Below, in pieces: positions 9,800-18,835 of a DNA stretch of 64,000 nt. Below the pieces are notes generated by a model that did not search any database, had not been told where the DNA came from, and worked only from the letters and a program-made list of their open reading frames with translations. The position numbers and the translations under genes were made by a program. The stretch lies in assembly GCF_012641265.1 (NCBI RefSeq), contig NZ_JABAHZ010000010.1, positions 62,001 to 126,000 on the forward strand, in the 5' to 3' direction. The DNA is from Chitinophaga eiseniae. GTDB taxonomy: Bacteria > Bacteroidota > Bacteroidia > Chitinophagales > Chitinophagaceae. Every line of letters starts with the position of its first letter. Positions within the stretch are counted from its first letter, which is position 1.

Positions 9800-10831
9800 A
9801 TGTATATAAAAATATATCAACGTTTTTTAGCGGTATTATGTCTCTTTGCTCCACAGCAGATTTTTGCCCAACGGCCTGGTGATGCACGGTTTGACGATTA
9901 CCTGGCAACGATGCCCTTTGTATCTTCTTCCATGGACCTCACTTTGCGGTCGATGGGAAATAACCCGGATGCAACATTATCGGCCGCCTTGGTAGTGCCT
10001 AATGCGCAACGGACCATGATCCTGCAATCATTTTTTGAACGGTTCCGGGAAGATATGGCCAGCGCTGCTCCGGGCAAGTACGAAGCAGAAGAACAAAAGA
10101 TGATGCAGCGTTTCCGGCAGGCATCGAATGGATTGGATGCGGAAGGGCAGCTGGCTATTTTTGCTTTGCTGATGGAAGAACGACCGCTGCTGGCCGCCGC
10201 TAAGCTTTCATGGACAAAGGTGGCCGCTCCTTTAAGCGCCCAGGGGAAGAACTACTACCAGCAGTTGCTGAATGTGGAGCGGTTGATAAACTGGCCGGTC
10301 TTTTTCAAAGAAGCGGCTGAACGGAACCTGTTGCAGCGCGTGCGTTCGGCAGACCCGGAGATGGAGGCCATTGATCAGCAAATGCTGGCAGCGCAGGCAA
10401 AGGTGCCGTTGAAAAAAATAAAGGTGTTTGAGAACAGTGATGTTACTTCAGAAGTGCCAGACCCGGTACAGTTGGTGAAAGTGCTGAAAGCGGCGGATGA
10501 TAAGCGACAGCTGCTGTACATACAACGGCACAACGATTATTATCGCTGGTGGAAGGCCAACGAAGTCATGCTCCGGCAATGTGCTTATCGCCTGGATACC
10601 TTGCTGGAAGCTACCGGCAACGGAAGTAATTTGACCGGCGCCGACCGGCAGCTCATTGCGATGATTGCCGATTGCCAGGAGCGGATATGGCATGGCGTGG
10701 TAGCGCTGAATGGCGTAACCACCATGACAGTGGCCAATGCGCAGGCAGCTATAGGCAGTCGTAAAATGGTAGAAGAAACATTGGAAACCTACAGAAAGAT
10801 GGAAGGAGCGGGCATGCCGGATACAAAGTAA
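9800..10831 (+). CDS. Exported alpha-helical protein of unknown function
   Basis: The 343-residue protein starts with a signal peptide (hydrophobic FLAVLCLFAP, cleavage near IFAQ at residue 24). The remainder is mainly helical, with many Gln, Glu, Ala and Leu, for example in the stretches around residues 90-130 and 215-250. I recognise no enzyme motif or known domain. It begins 12 bases after the OmpA-family gene and ends just before a strong terminator, so the two probably form a two-gene operon. A periplasmic partner role is inference from context only. Confidence 0.75.
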   Translation: MYIKIYQRFLAVLCLFAPQQIFAQRPGDARFDDYLATMPFVSSSMDLTLRSMGNNPDATLSAALVVPNAQRTMILQSFFERFREDMASAAPGKYEAEEQKMMQRFRQASNGLDAEGQLAIFALLMEERPLLAAAKLSWTKVAAPLSAQGKNYYQQLLNVERLINWPVFFKEAAERNLLQRVRSADPEMEAIDQQMLAAQAKVPLKKIKVFENSDVTSEVPDPVQLVKVLKAADDKRQLLYIQRHNDYYRWWKANEVMLRQCAYRLDTLLEATGNGSNLTGADRQLIAMIADCQERIWHGVVALNGVTTMTVANAQAAIGSRKMVEETLETYRKMEGAGMPDTK

Positions 10832-10859
10832 GTACAGGTACGTTTGTACTTTACCGTTA

Positions 10860-10886
10860 GGTACAGCAGTTTGCTGTACCTTTTTT
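10860..10886 (+). terminator. Rho-independent terminator
   Basis: A perfect 9-base stem GGTACAGCA/TGCTGTACC with a 3-base loop is followed directly by TTTTTT. It lies 29 bases after the stop codon of the preceding gene and ends the OmpA-family operon. Confidence 0.9.
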
Positions 10887-10970
10887 ATTTGCGCTGGTAA
10901 TGGATCTAAGTATATATACGGAGATTTCAATTTCAGTAACGGTACAAATATTTCCCGTTCCCGATGCAGG

Positions 10971-10978
10971 TAATTTTG
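10971..10978 (+). promoter_or_regulatory. Bacteroidota-type -7 box (TAATTTTG)
   Basis: TAATTTTG matches TAnnTTTG and lies 27 bases before the ATG of the small beta-barrel gene, behind a terminator, where a promoter is expected. A matching -33 box is not obvious. Confidence 0.5.
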
Positions 10979-11005
10979 TAACTGTAATCAATTATCAACA
11001 AAATT

Positions 11006-11584
11006 ATGCAAAACAAAAAATTACTGCTTGCAGGCGTATTTATCGCTGCTTTTTTCCTGAACAATGTTAGCGCCCAAAGTAAAAAAAGCAGCGGCATTGC
11101 CGCAGTAAAAGGTAACAGCTACCTGAACGTGGGCGTGGGCATTGGAAGTTATGGCCTTGCCGGCACCGGCGGATTCCCCTTTACCGCTTCGTATGAGTAT
11201 GGCGTAGCAAAAAATATCAGCGCCGGCGTGGGGCTGGGCTATGTAAAAAGAAAGTTTGCCACCGACGACAAATACACTTACCTGATATTTGAAGCCAGGG
11301 GCTCTTATCATTTTAATGAACTGCTGCAACTCGCCAATCCTAAATTGGATGTATACGCAGGTGCGGGACTTGTTTACCGGCGTTACAGCTACAAGTATAC
11401 CGTGTTATTCCCTGGCGATGAAGGGCAGGCCGCTTATACAACCGACTACAAAACTTCCGGCGGCAACGTGGATGCGGAACTGCATGCCGGCGGACGTTAT
11501 CTCTTTAATGAACACATAGGCGCCTACGCAGAAGTGGGCTATGGTATTTCTCCCCTGCAACTTGGACTTACACTGGTCTTTTAA
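11006..11584 (+). CDS. Small outer-membrane beta-barrel protein
   Basis: The 192-residue protein has a signal peptide with cleavage near VSAQ (residue 24). Alternating aromatic and glycine-rich strands follow: YLNVGVGIGSYGLAG, ISAGVGLGYVKRKF, LDVYAGAGLVYRRYSY and IGAYAEVGYGISPLQLGLTLVF. The final strand ends in Phe, the usual assembly signal of outer-membrane barrels. The size suggests an eight-stranded OmpW/OMP_b-brl type barrel. It has its own promoter-like box and a very good terminator, so it is probably monocistronic. The ligand or role is unknown. Confidence 0.82.
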   Translation: MQNKKLLLAGVFIAAFFLNNVSAQSKKSSGIAAVKGNSYLNVGVGIGSYGLAGTGGFPFTASYEYGVAKNISAGVGLGYVKRKFATDDKYTYLIFEARGSYHFNELLQLANPKLDVYAGAGLVYRRYSYKYTVLFPGDEGQAAYTTDYKTSGGNVDAELHAGGRYLFNEHIGAYAEVGYGISPLQLGLTLVF

Positions 11585-11587
11585 CCT

Positions 11588-11634
11588 GGGCGGTATATGG
11601 CAGGATGCGCAAGGGTCCTGCCATCGCCCTTTTT
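11588..11634 (+). terminator. Rho-independent terminator, two-part stem
   Basis: An outer stem GGGCG/CGCCC encloses an inner 9-base stem ATGGCAGGA/TCCTGCCAT and is followed by TTTTT. It begins 3 bases after the beta-barrel stop codon. Confidence 0.9.
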
Positions 11635-11656
11635 CTAACAATTAAGAAAAGGATAT

Positions 11657-12931
11657 ATGAACAATTATAACAAACGCTATTTCTCCTGCTTACTGGTATT
11701 GATGTGGATATTGGGCGCTTATTGCCGCCCGCATCACGACGGTAACGACGTAACGCCGGCAAAAGGCGGTGTAGTATACGGAAAAGGTACCGCCACCGGC
11801 GACATCACCCGCAAACGCATCGGGGCAAATGGCGGCACTGTTGCCACTGCGGATGGCCGCATTGCTATTGTTATTCCGGCGGGTGCATTGCCCGGCGACA
11901 CCACCATCGAAATACAACCTATCACCAACACCAACCCCGCGGGCAATGGTCTCGCCTACCGGTTAACTCCCCATGGCAAAATTTTTCAGAAACCGGTGAG
12001 TATTTCATTTTCGTATATTTATGGCGAAGAGGGACCCAAAGTGCCCCAGGTACAGGGTATCGCTTACCAGGATGACCGCGGCGTGTGGCAGTCGGTGAGA
12101 ACCGGGAGTGTAGATACCGTAGCAAAAAAGGCAACCGTCCTGACCAATCATTTTAGTGACTGGAGCCAGTTTGAAGCGATGCGCTTAATCCCCGAAAATC
12201 CTATAGTACTGGTAGGAGACGCGGTGAAAATAAAGGCGGTGCAATACCTGGAAGATGATGATCTGCTGGTGCCATTAGATGGTCAGCAAGGAAAAGATGC
12301 TCCCCTGGGATCGCCGCATGACCTGCCATCGGATAAGTTTAAGAACTGGCGGTTATCAGGTATTGGAACGCTGAGCCCCGATGGATCATCCGCTACCTAT
12401 GAAGCGCCCAAAACAATGAATACCGGGAAAGGAGGAGCCGCCGTGTCGATAGAGCTGAATACCCCACAGTGGAAAATATTGCTTATTTCCAATATTACGG
12501 TGATCTATGAAGGGATCGTGTTTCGCATCAATGGCGGCGATTGGATTCACTTTACCAAAGAGGACTGTAGCTACGATACGCAGCCGTTTAAGATATTGGG
12601 AGAAAACAGTAATGGCGCTGGTGTATCCATCCTTTGGGAGGAAGACAACAAACCGCGCTTATCGTGGGGAAGTAGTATCGATGCGTCCATTCCTGGATTT
12701 GTATATACCCCGGAGGGAGGAGCCCATTTCTATACCTGTGTGGATTTAGTGGGTGATAGCCAGGAAGAAGTCGCCAGCCCGGGTTACCTGGAATTCAACC
12801 ATTTCCCGGTGAATGGCGAGAAATTTCTGACTGGTTCCTTTCTCATTGAAAAAGGCGTGAAGATGACGGCAGCGGGAGATAAAGTGGCAAATGCCAGGAT
12901 AGAAGGGTATTTCAGGGTGCCTACCCAATGA
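11657..12931 (+). CDS. Exported protein with ZU5-like domain
   Basis: The 424-residue protein has a hydrophobic N-terminus (residues 9-22, CLLVLMWILGAYC). The Cys has Tyr before it, so this is a poor lipobox and ordinary cleavage is equally possible. Residues about 50-135 look like a ZU5-type domain: GGTVATADGRIAIVIPAGAL, then TTIEIQPI and a beta strand with KPVSISFSY. The rest is beta-rich and unassigned, with two sections that may be Ig-like. Such proteins are usually surface or periplasmic and of unknown role. It precedes a two-component pair by about 65 bases. Confidence 0.72.
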   Translation: MNNYNKRYFSCLLVLMWILGAYCRPHHDGNDVTPAKGGVVYGKGTATGDITRKRIGANGGTVATADGRIAIVIPAGALPGDTTIEIQPITNTNPAGNGLAYRLTPHGKIFQKPVSISFSYIYGEEGPKVPQVQGIAYQDDRGVWQSVRTGSVDTVAKKATVLTNHFSDWSQFEAMRLIPENPIVLVGDAVKIKAVQYLEDDDLLVPLDGQQGKDAPLGSPHDLPSDKFKNWRLSGIGTLSPDGSSATYEAPKTMNTGKGGAAVSIELNTPQWKILLISNITVIYEGIVFRINGGDWIHFTKEDCSYDTQPFKILGENSNGAGVSILWEEDNKPRLSWGSSIDASIPGFVYTPEGGAHFYTCVDLVGDSQEEVASPGYLEFNHFPVNGEKFLTGSFLIEKGVKMTAAGDKVANARIEGYFRVPTQ

Positions 12932-12997
12932 CGTTGATAATAAAAATTCAATCAGATAATGACTTGCTTTGCAGATGATACCAGGAATTATCCGGGA

Positions 12998-14968
12998 ATG
13001 TTACGGAAGATAGTAGTGATGACAGGCTTGTTATGTGCCGGTCTTTTTTCCCATGCCCAGGATACTACCTTGTCCGTTATCCAGCGGATGCCGGACGACA
13101 CCGCCAAGGTAAACCGGCTGATCGCTTATGGCACTACCTTGCTGGACAAACAGGATACCACTGCATTGCGTTTGTTTGAACAGGGCTTAAAGATCAGTCA
13201 GCGCCTGCATTACGAGGAAGGTGAGATACTGGCTTACCGGCGTTTTGGCTATGTGAAAACCAACCTGGGCGCTTTTAACGAAGCTATCGACGCCAATAAG
13301 ATTGCCCTGGCATATTACAAAAAGAAGAAAAGCCTGATCAATATTATAGCGGCTTATAACAATATAGCCCAGGCCTTCCGGCAGATGGAAAAGGTAGATA
13401 GCACCATTGCTTATTATCTCCTGGGTATCCAGGCGGTGGAAAATGCAATGCTGGAAAATAATGAAGAAGCAAAGCAAGCAAAGGTGCTGTCTATTTATGC
13501 TGTGTTGAATACCAATATAGCTTCCCTGTACTGTAACATGCAAGACCTTCCCAAGGCGATAGAATATGGTGAGAAAGGGATTCGCGTTGCCCGGGAAGTG
13601 AAGGATACGCCCAGGCTGATAGTGGCACTGGTAACTACCGGGCATATTTATGAGGTAAAGAAAGAATACCCGGAAGGAATGAAGTATGCAAGAACAGCTT
13701 TGTCGCTCGCCACGTCGGTGAACGAGCCGATGGTCACTTCAAAAGTATTCCATTTATTATCGGTGTGCTATACAGGACTGAACTTGCCGGATTCCGCTAT
13801 CCTGGCCGGCAGGAAGGTATTGTATTATGCGAAGGGAGTGGACCCGCAGGGGTATATGTCGGCCTTCCTGGATATAGCCGATGCCTATCATTCCAAAAAG
13901 GAGTACCAACAGGAAGAAGCGATCCTGCAGGAAGGTGTAAAGGAGCTGAAGGTGATCAACAACCTGGCATTTTACGGCCGGTATATTTATGAAAAGCTGG
14001 CCAATGCCAAATATGCGCAGGGGGATTACAAAACGGCCTTTGACTATCTCGGGAAAGCCAACGTCTATAAAGATTCCCTGTTGAGCAAGGAAAACAGGGA
14101 TATCGTCGCCAAACTGGAAACGCAGTATAAAACAGTGCAGAAGGAGAAAGAGCTGGCACAGAAAGATTTTCAACTAGAGAAGAACCGTAACTATATGTAT
14201 TTCGCGATAGCTGCTTTAATAGTAACATTATTGATAGTGGCGCTGTTGGTGATCCAGCGCCGGGCTAAGAGAAAACTCCATGAAAGCAACCTGGAAGCCA
14301 TTCAGCAGCAGAAGGAACTGCAGTTGCTACAGGCATTGATGCAGGGGGAAGAAAGAGAGCGTAGTCGTATTGCCAAAGATTTACACGATGGCGTAGCCGG
14401 TATGCTGGCCGCCACCAAAATGCATTTCAGCAGCATCTCTGACGACGATGAGCTGGTAAATGCAGAAGGATATCAGCAAGGTATGAAACTGCTCAATGAA
14501 GCGACCAAAGAGATCCGTAAAACCTCCCATAACCTGATGCCGGAAGTACTTTTGCAACATGGGCTGGATGAGGCCTTGCGGCGTTACTGCCATAGCGTTA
14601 ACAACAGGAAGTCGCTACAGATCATTTACGATTCCTGGGGAGATATTAACCGGTATACAGATGGATTTGAACTGTCGGTATACCGTATTGTCCAGGAACT
14701 GGTGAATAATATTATCAAACATTCACAGGCCACCCAGGCCATGGTACAGGTATCAGAACAGGATCACCTGCTCTCTGTTTCTATTGAAGACAATGGCGTA
14801 GGCTTCCGGGAAGACGAGGCCACCGACGGCATGGGGCTGAGGAGCCTGCGTGCCCGCGTTAGCGCATTGAATGGAAAAATTGATATACAGACCTCCGAGC
14901 AAAACGGCGTTTGTGCGTACCTTGAGTTTGAAATCACCGCATTAAAAACAGAAAATGCTACGGTATGA
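12998..14968 (+). CDS. TPR-containing sensor histidine kinase (NarL-type partner)
   Basis: I start at 12998 because it gives a standard signal peptide (MLRKIVVMTG through FSHAQ); an in-frame ATG at 12959 would add 13 residues. Several TPR units cover the exported sensor part (to about residue 385), followed by a coiled region. One membrane segment (YFAIAALIVTLLIVALLVI) leads to a HisKA_3 domain with the phospho-accepting His in RSRIAKDLHDGVAG. The HATPase domain has QELVNNIIKHS, DNGVGF and GMGLRSLRARV. The gene overlaps the LuxR-type regulator by 4 bases (ATGA), so they form a translationally coupled two-component pair. The signal sensed is unknown. Confidence 0.9.
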   Translation: MLRKIVVMTGLLCAGLFSHAQDTTLSVIQRMPDDTAKVNRLIAYGTTLLDKQDTTALRLFEQGLKISQRLHYEEGEILAYRRFGYVKTNLGAFNEAIDANKIALAYYKKKKSLINIIAAYNNIAQAFRQMEKVDSTIAYYLLGIQAVENAMLENNEEAKQAKVLSIYAVLNTNIASLYCNMQDLPKAIEYGEKGIRVAREVKDTPRLIVALVTTGHIYEVKKEYPEGMKYARTALSLATSVNEPMVTSKVFHLLSVCYTGLNLPDSAILAGRKVLYYAKGVDPQGYMSAFLDIADAYHSKKEYQQEEAILQEGVKELKVINNLAFYGRYIYEKLANAKYAQGDYKTAFDYLGKANVYKDSLLSKENRDIVAKLETQYKTVQKEKELAQKDFQLEKNRNYMYFAIAALIVTLLIVALLVIQRRAKRKLHESNLEAIQQQKELQLLQALMQGEERERSRIAKDLHDGVAGMLAATKMHFSSISDDDELVNAEGYQQGMKLLNEATKEIRKTSHNLMPEVLLQHGLDEALRRYCHSVNNRKSLQIIYDSWGDINRYTDGFELSVYRIVQELVNNIIKHSQATQAMVQVSEQDHLLSVSIEDNGVGFREDEATDGMGLRSLRARVSALNGKIDIQTSEQNGVCAYLEFEITALKTENATV

Positions 14969-15606
14969 ATACATGTAAGTTAGCGATTGTAGACGACCAT
15001 GCGGTCGTGTTGGATGGATTGAAAACGATGCTGGCAACCTTTCCTCACCTGGAAATTATCCATACCGCGCAATCGGGCGCCGGATTGCTCGACTACCTCG
15101 AAACAGCCGTACCGGATGTTATACTCATGGATATCCAGATGCCGGGTATCGATGGCATTGACTTATGCCGGCAGGTCGTGCGGAAACATACATCAATCAA
15201 AGTGGTCGCCTTCAGCAGCTTCGATGATTCCAACTATGTGAAACAGGTGTTTCGCAACGGCGCCAAAGGGTATCTCATCAAGAACAGCGATAAACACGTG
15301 ATTGTAAAAGCTATTGAAACCGTAATGGCCGGTGGCGAATACATCGATGAAACCATCAAGAAGATTTTATTGCAGGAAAGCATTACCGGCCAACGCAGAT
15401 CTATCTTTGATGTACCACTTACCAAAAGAGAGAAAGAGATACTGAAGCTGGTAGCGGATGGGTTAACCAGCCAGGAAATTGCCGATAAATTATTTATTAA
15501 CCAGCGCACCGTGGAAACACACCGCATGAACATTAACCAAAAACTGGATGTAAAGAATACGGTAGGCCTGGTGAAAGAAGCGATGAAAAGAGGGTTGATT
15601 GAATAA
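14965..15606 (+). CDS. LuxR/NarL-family response regulator
   Basis: This 213-residue regulator has a receiver domain (1-120) with acidic residues in AIVDDH, the phosphorylatable Asp in VILMDIQMPG and the conserved Lys in GYLIKN. A C-terminal LuxR-type helix-turn-helix (about 150-210) contains LTKREKEILKLVADGLTSQE and RTVETHRMNI. It is coupled to the kinase at 12998 by a 4-base overlap and is its likely phosphorylation partner. Targets are unknown; nearby envelope genes are candidates by position only. A hairpin follows between this gene and the convergent minus-strand operon. Confidence 0.92.
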   Translation: MNTCKLAIVDDHAVVLDGLKTMLATFPHLEIIHTAQSGAGLLDYLETAVPDVILMDIQMPGIDGIDLCRQVVRKHTSIKVVAFSSFDDSNYVKQVFRNGAKGYLIKNSDKHVIVKAIETVMAGGEYIDETIKKILLQESITGQRRSIFDVPLTKREKEILKLVADGLTSQEIADKLFINQRTVETHRMNINQKLDVKNTVGLVKEAMKRGLIE

Positions 15607-15612
15607 AAATAA

Positions 15613-15647
15613 AGGCGCGATAGCAACCTTTCGATTGTATCACGCCT
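15613..15647. terminator. Hairpin between convergent genes
   Basis: AGGCGCGATA pairs with TATCACGCCT with one mismatch around a 15-base loop. It lies 6 bases after the regulator stop and between convergent genes. No strong T tract is present on either side, so this is a modest call. Confidence 0.45.
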
Positions 15648-15684
15648 CCTGGGCCAGGTATCGGGGTGGGGTCAGTGCTCTTCT

Positions 15685-15885
15685 TTAATTGGCGGTGATA
15701 TTGCTGGTGCTGGTGGTGGCGCCAATCTTGTTGGGATTGCCGGTGGATTTGATATTGAAAATAGTATAGCTCAGCGACAGGAATCCACCGAATTTAATCT
15801 GCTGGTTGTAAATGCTACCGCTGGGTGCTGCGTTGTATAATACATTCATATTTTTATAGCTGTCCTTTAGTTCGTTAACGTTCAT
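15685..15885 (-). CDS. 66-residue protein coupled to the peptidase gene, unknown
   Basis: The start ATG overlaps the stop of the upstream peptidase gene by 4 bases (ATGA), which argues that this short frame is translated. The product has no signal peptide. The N-terminal 20 residues look helical. The middle, QIKFGGFLSLSYTIFNI, resembles the last beta strand of the barrel-like end of the 16979 protein (RFGFFLSFTYNVSAK). The tail is rich in Thr, Ser and Asn. It could be a small partner protein or the detached end of an envelope protein. No known family is recognised. Confidence 0.6.
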   Translation of the reverse strand: MNVNELKDSYKNMNVLYNAAPSGSIYNQQIKFGGFLSLSYTIFNIKSTGNPNKIGATTSTSNITAN

Positions 15886-16973
15886 TGTTGTTCTTTGTTC
15901 ATCTCTTCAAGCTGATTCCGTATTTTTTCCACTTCCATCTTTTCTGAAGGGCTCTCATTTTTCAATTGTTTGAGATTATCCTGCAATATTTGGATTTCTA
16001 CTTTTTTCAGCTGTTTTTGTTGTTTAGGTGATAATTGGTGTATGTTTATCTCCTTTTCTTTTTTAACAGCTTCTATCTTTTTTCTTACTAAATTTTCTGA
16101 ATCTTGCAGATTATAGTGGTTAAAGAATTCCGGGTCCGTTTGCTTGATTTCCTTGAGTATTTTTTCTGCTTGATCAATTTTGTCAGTCAATAGTGACATG
16201 CTCAGTATATTGAAAATCAGACTTTGTCCTCTTTCGTTGAAGTATTTTACAGCTACCGAGTCGATAATGTTTTTATACATTGAAAGCGTGACAGGTGCTC
16301 TTAGAGAATCAAACCCCTCACGGACTGCTTGATACCGTCTAGAGAGCAGAGGATATATTTTCAGTGGTTCTTGTGAGGAAGTTTGAGGTTCGTAATTTGC
16401 TGGGTCCAGGGTATTCAGTCCTTCAAAAGCATTCTCTAAAGTAGCTCCGGGAAAATGTTTAATTACGAACGCGCTGAAGTGGTCTGCGCGCAGTTCATTT
16501 TTTCTTTGTTCTTCCATGGAGGAAGGTTTATATCCAGGATAGGTATGTCCTAGTACGTGGTGTCCGATCTCATGGGCGATAATACAACGAATCGCCCATT
16601 TTTGCTTTTCTTCCGTCCCCTTGATCTTGTTTAGAAAATCCTGATTATAATAGATGTATTGAAGTGAATCGATGGTGATCGATGCGGCATTGCATACACT
16701 TGCGCAAGGCTTAAAAGAATATAGCAAAGGGAATGGCTTGGATTTGTCCATGCTAGTGAGCAAATCGATGACACCTTGAAACTCCGCATAGGGATCCACG
16801 CTCCCGGATTCCAGTGACAAGGCATTAAGAATAGACTGTGTATTAACGCAGTTCGCTTTTAAGCCTGAAAATGTAGTTTCACATTTATAAGAACACACAA
16901 AGGGAGAAATAGTGTCTTGAGCAGCCGCTTTGCAAATGACTGTAAGCAGTAGGAAAAATAAGTACTTTTTCAT
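15882..16973 (-). CDS. Secreted zinc metallopeptidase-like protein (HExxH)
   Basis: The 363-residue protein has a signal peptide (MKKYLFFLLLTVICKAAAQ). A zinc-peptidase core carries HEIGHH (His134, Glu135, His138) and a downstream ELRAD with Glu160, which fits the third ligand pattern of the M48-like gluzincins. Several Cys (27, 31, 42, 90, 94) lie before the core and may form disulfides in the periplasm. The last 80 residues are charged and coiled-coil-like. It is the middle gene of a minus-strand operon, 5 bases after the coiled-coil protein and overlapping a 66-residue protein. Peptidase activity is predicted from motifs; the substrate is unknown. Confidence 0.78.
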   Translation of the reverse strand: MKKYLFFLLLTVICKAAAQDTISPFVCSYKCETTFSGLKANCVNTQSILNALSLESGSVDPYAEFQGVIDLLTSMDKSKPFPLLYSFKPCASVCNAASITIDSLQYIYYNQDFLNKIKGTEEKQKWAIRCIIAHEIGHHVLGHTYPGYKPSSMEEQRKNELRADHFSAFVIKHFPGATLENAFEGLNTLDPANYEPQTSSQEPLKIYPLLSRRYQAVREGFDSLRAPVTLSMYKNIIDSVAVKYFNERGQSLIFNILSMSLLTDKIDQAEKILKEIKQTDPEFFNHYNLQDSENLVRKKIEAVKKEKEINIHQLSPKQQKQLKKVEIQILQDNLKQLKNESPSEKMEVEKIRNQLEEMNKEQQ

Positions 16974-16978
16974 AGTAA

Positions 16979-18598
16979 CTATTTTGCAGAAACGTTATAG
17001 GTGAATGATAGAAAAAAACCGAAACGATTGAAATTTGCAGTAGGTACAGTAGCGGTAACATCTGGCTTGCGTACTTTTTGGCCCTCTTCGTACTTGTCAT
17101 CTATGAGTCTGGCTTTAGTAAGCGTACCTCCCGCACTGATGATATAACGTTGTGAATACCCGAAAATTAGAGAGCCGCCAAGGTGATAATTGATTCTGTC
17201 CAGGTCTTTGGTACTCAGTCCGAAGGTAAAAGCCGGGTGAAAATCTTTTCCATTTCTCCAGTAAATATGCATCAAGGCACCTATTGATGGAAAGACAGAA
17301 TTTTTCCCCTTGTTTTTCCTGATCACACTGGAATCCCCATTGCCTTCAATATCCTCATAACGGTAGGATTGGTCTTTAAAATCATTTCCTCCAAAGTTGA
17401 CAAACAATCCTGAACTGAAATCGATCTTTATTTTCCCCTTAGGGCGGAAAGTAAGAGTATAATGTCTGGGCACAACTGCGCAGGGAGCACCTGTTTTCGG
17501 CGTAATGTCGATGGAGACATTAACTTCATCTTCCTTAATCAGAGGAACAGAAACAACATGGACAAAATGTCCTCTTTCAAAATAATCATATGTTTTCAGT
17601 AGTTCATCTTTACCCGTTGTCGAGAAGTTTGAGAAATCGGCATGCAGCTTGGGGACTGCAGCCAGTTCGTAATAATGTTTGAGATCTGTAAACGCTGGTT
17701 CCAATTCCAAAACTTGCGGATTGTCCCTCAGTTCTTTTGCAAGCGCTTGGGTTTCTGGAGCTCTATTTACATTGACTTTTTGTATCTCTGCGCCGAGCGC
17801 GTTGATATCTTCTTCCAGTTTTGACATATTGCCGGGAGCAAATAATACAACCAATTTGTCATATGTCTCCTGTTCCTTTGCAATCAGTGATGCAATATGC
17901 CTGCTTATAATGCCCCTATTGTCAGCATATTGCGTCCGCGCTGTTATTGCGCCCCTATCACCGGATTCTACACCCATCTTTTCGTTCTTAAAATAATCCT
18001 GTGTAAGTTTGTCAACTTCCGATTTTAGGTCGTCCAATCTCTTGTTACAATCATTCTGTTTGTATGTCAAATCGTTTTGGTATTGCAAAAGGAATTTAAC
18101 TTGGTAAATGACATCTCTATAGAGTTTCAGATTGTCCAAACGATCATTGATTTGGCCGTTTATCTTTTTATATCTTTGCTCCAAGTCAAATTTCTGTTTC
18201 TGCAAACGTCCTGAATGAATTTGGGAAGCACTAAATAGAGTTGTTTCCCTGCTGGCCATACCTGCACCAGGCTCTCCGGCGTCCGGAAGTGTTGCTTTGG
18301 AAAGGGTTTCAAATAGTTTGGGAGGGATCTCGTTGAAAGTCTGCCTTTCAATATTTTTTGTTGTATCCACGACCTTAAGATTTACATTCTCAATAATGAT
18401 GTCCACACTGGAATTTTGAGGGACAATAGACTGATATACCACGTTCTCTTTGGCTGTAAAATCTATCGTAATGGGAGCAAGGCTGATAATCGACTTGCAA
18501 CCTTTGCATTTTTTCTTTTTTGAGCCACCAACTGATTGTGCGGATAGGAAAAAGGGGTATAGCAGCACCATTAGCAGTAAATAGGGGAACTGTTTCAT
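16979..18598 (-). CDS. Exported coiled-coil protein with barrel-like C-terminus, unknown
   Basis: The 539-residue protein has a signal peptide (cleavage near FLSAQ, residue 21) followed by a Lys/Cys-rich patch (KKKKCKGCK). The region from about 130 to 290 is strongly helical and coiled-coil-like. The C-terminal 170 residues are beta-rich, with a last strand GFFLSFTYNVSAK that looks like an outer-membrane insertion strand. FSSGLFVNFGGNDF and FHPAFTFGLSTKDL also resemble barrel strands. This suggests a periplasmic coiled coil attached to a small outer-membrane barrel. It leads the operon with the HExxH peptidase. No named family is recognised. Confidence 0.7.
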   Translation of the reverse strand: MKQFPYLLLMVLLYPFFLSAQSVGGSKKKKCKGCKSIISLAPITIDFTAKENVVYQSIVPQNSSVDIIIENVNLKVVDTTKNIERQTFNEIPPKLFETLSKATLPDAGEPGAGMASRETTLFSASQIHSGRLQKQKFDLEQRYKKINGQINDRLDNLKLYRDVIYQVKFLLQYQNDLTYKQNDCNKRLDDLKSEVDKLTQDYFKNEKMGVESGDRGAITARTQYADNRGIISRHIASLIAKEQETYDKLVVLFAPGNMSKLEEDINALGAEIQKVNVNRAPETQALAKELRDNPQVLELEPAFTDLKHYYELAAVPKLHADFSNFSTTGKDELLKTYDYFERGHFVHVVSVPLIKEDEVNVSIDITPKTGAPCAVVPRHYTLTFRPKGKIKIDFSSGLFVNFGGNDFKDQSYRYEDIEGNGDSSVIRKNKGKNSVFPSIGALMHIYWRNGKDFHPAFTFGLSTKDLDRINYHLGGSLIFGYSQRYIISAGGTLTKARLIDDKYEEGQKVRKPDVTATVPTANFNRFGFFLSFTYNVSAK

Positions 18599-18835
18599 AT
18601 AGTGTAGAGTTTAATGAATGTATGGATAAACATTACAACCGACGGAGAATGGCTGATTTATCCAATACAAAGGTATTATCAGAGCTGTAGCTGGGAAATG
18701 GGAAACCTCCCCATTTTTGCCAGGGTGTATTTCCCGGGGAGGAGGGGATTTTTCCCGTATTTGCAATGCCTTGATGGGAAATGTGAAATTGCCCTTTATC
18801 TTGCAACCATTAATCACTCCCTAAATACCCCACAA
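18599..18835. other. Divergent intergenic region
   Basis: These 237 bases separate the minus-strand peptidase operon from the plus-strand gene at 18836. An open frame continues upstream from 18836 to 18614, but its translation is unlike a protein start and the region is where two divergent promoters must lie. G-rich and C-rich runs (near 18690-18745) could pair. A weak TATCTTGC box near 18797 is the only promoter-like sequence I see for the plus strand. Confidence 0.4.

Noticed and set aside
18614-18835. Upstream extension of the 18836 gene
   Set aside because: The in-frame sequence lacks the look of a protein start and occupies the divergent promoter region; MEKHHHLQQ at 18836 is a better start.
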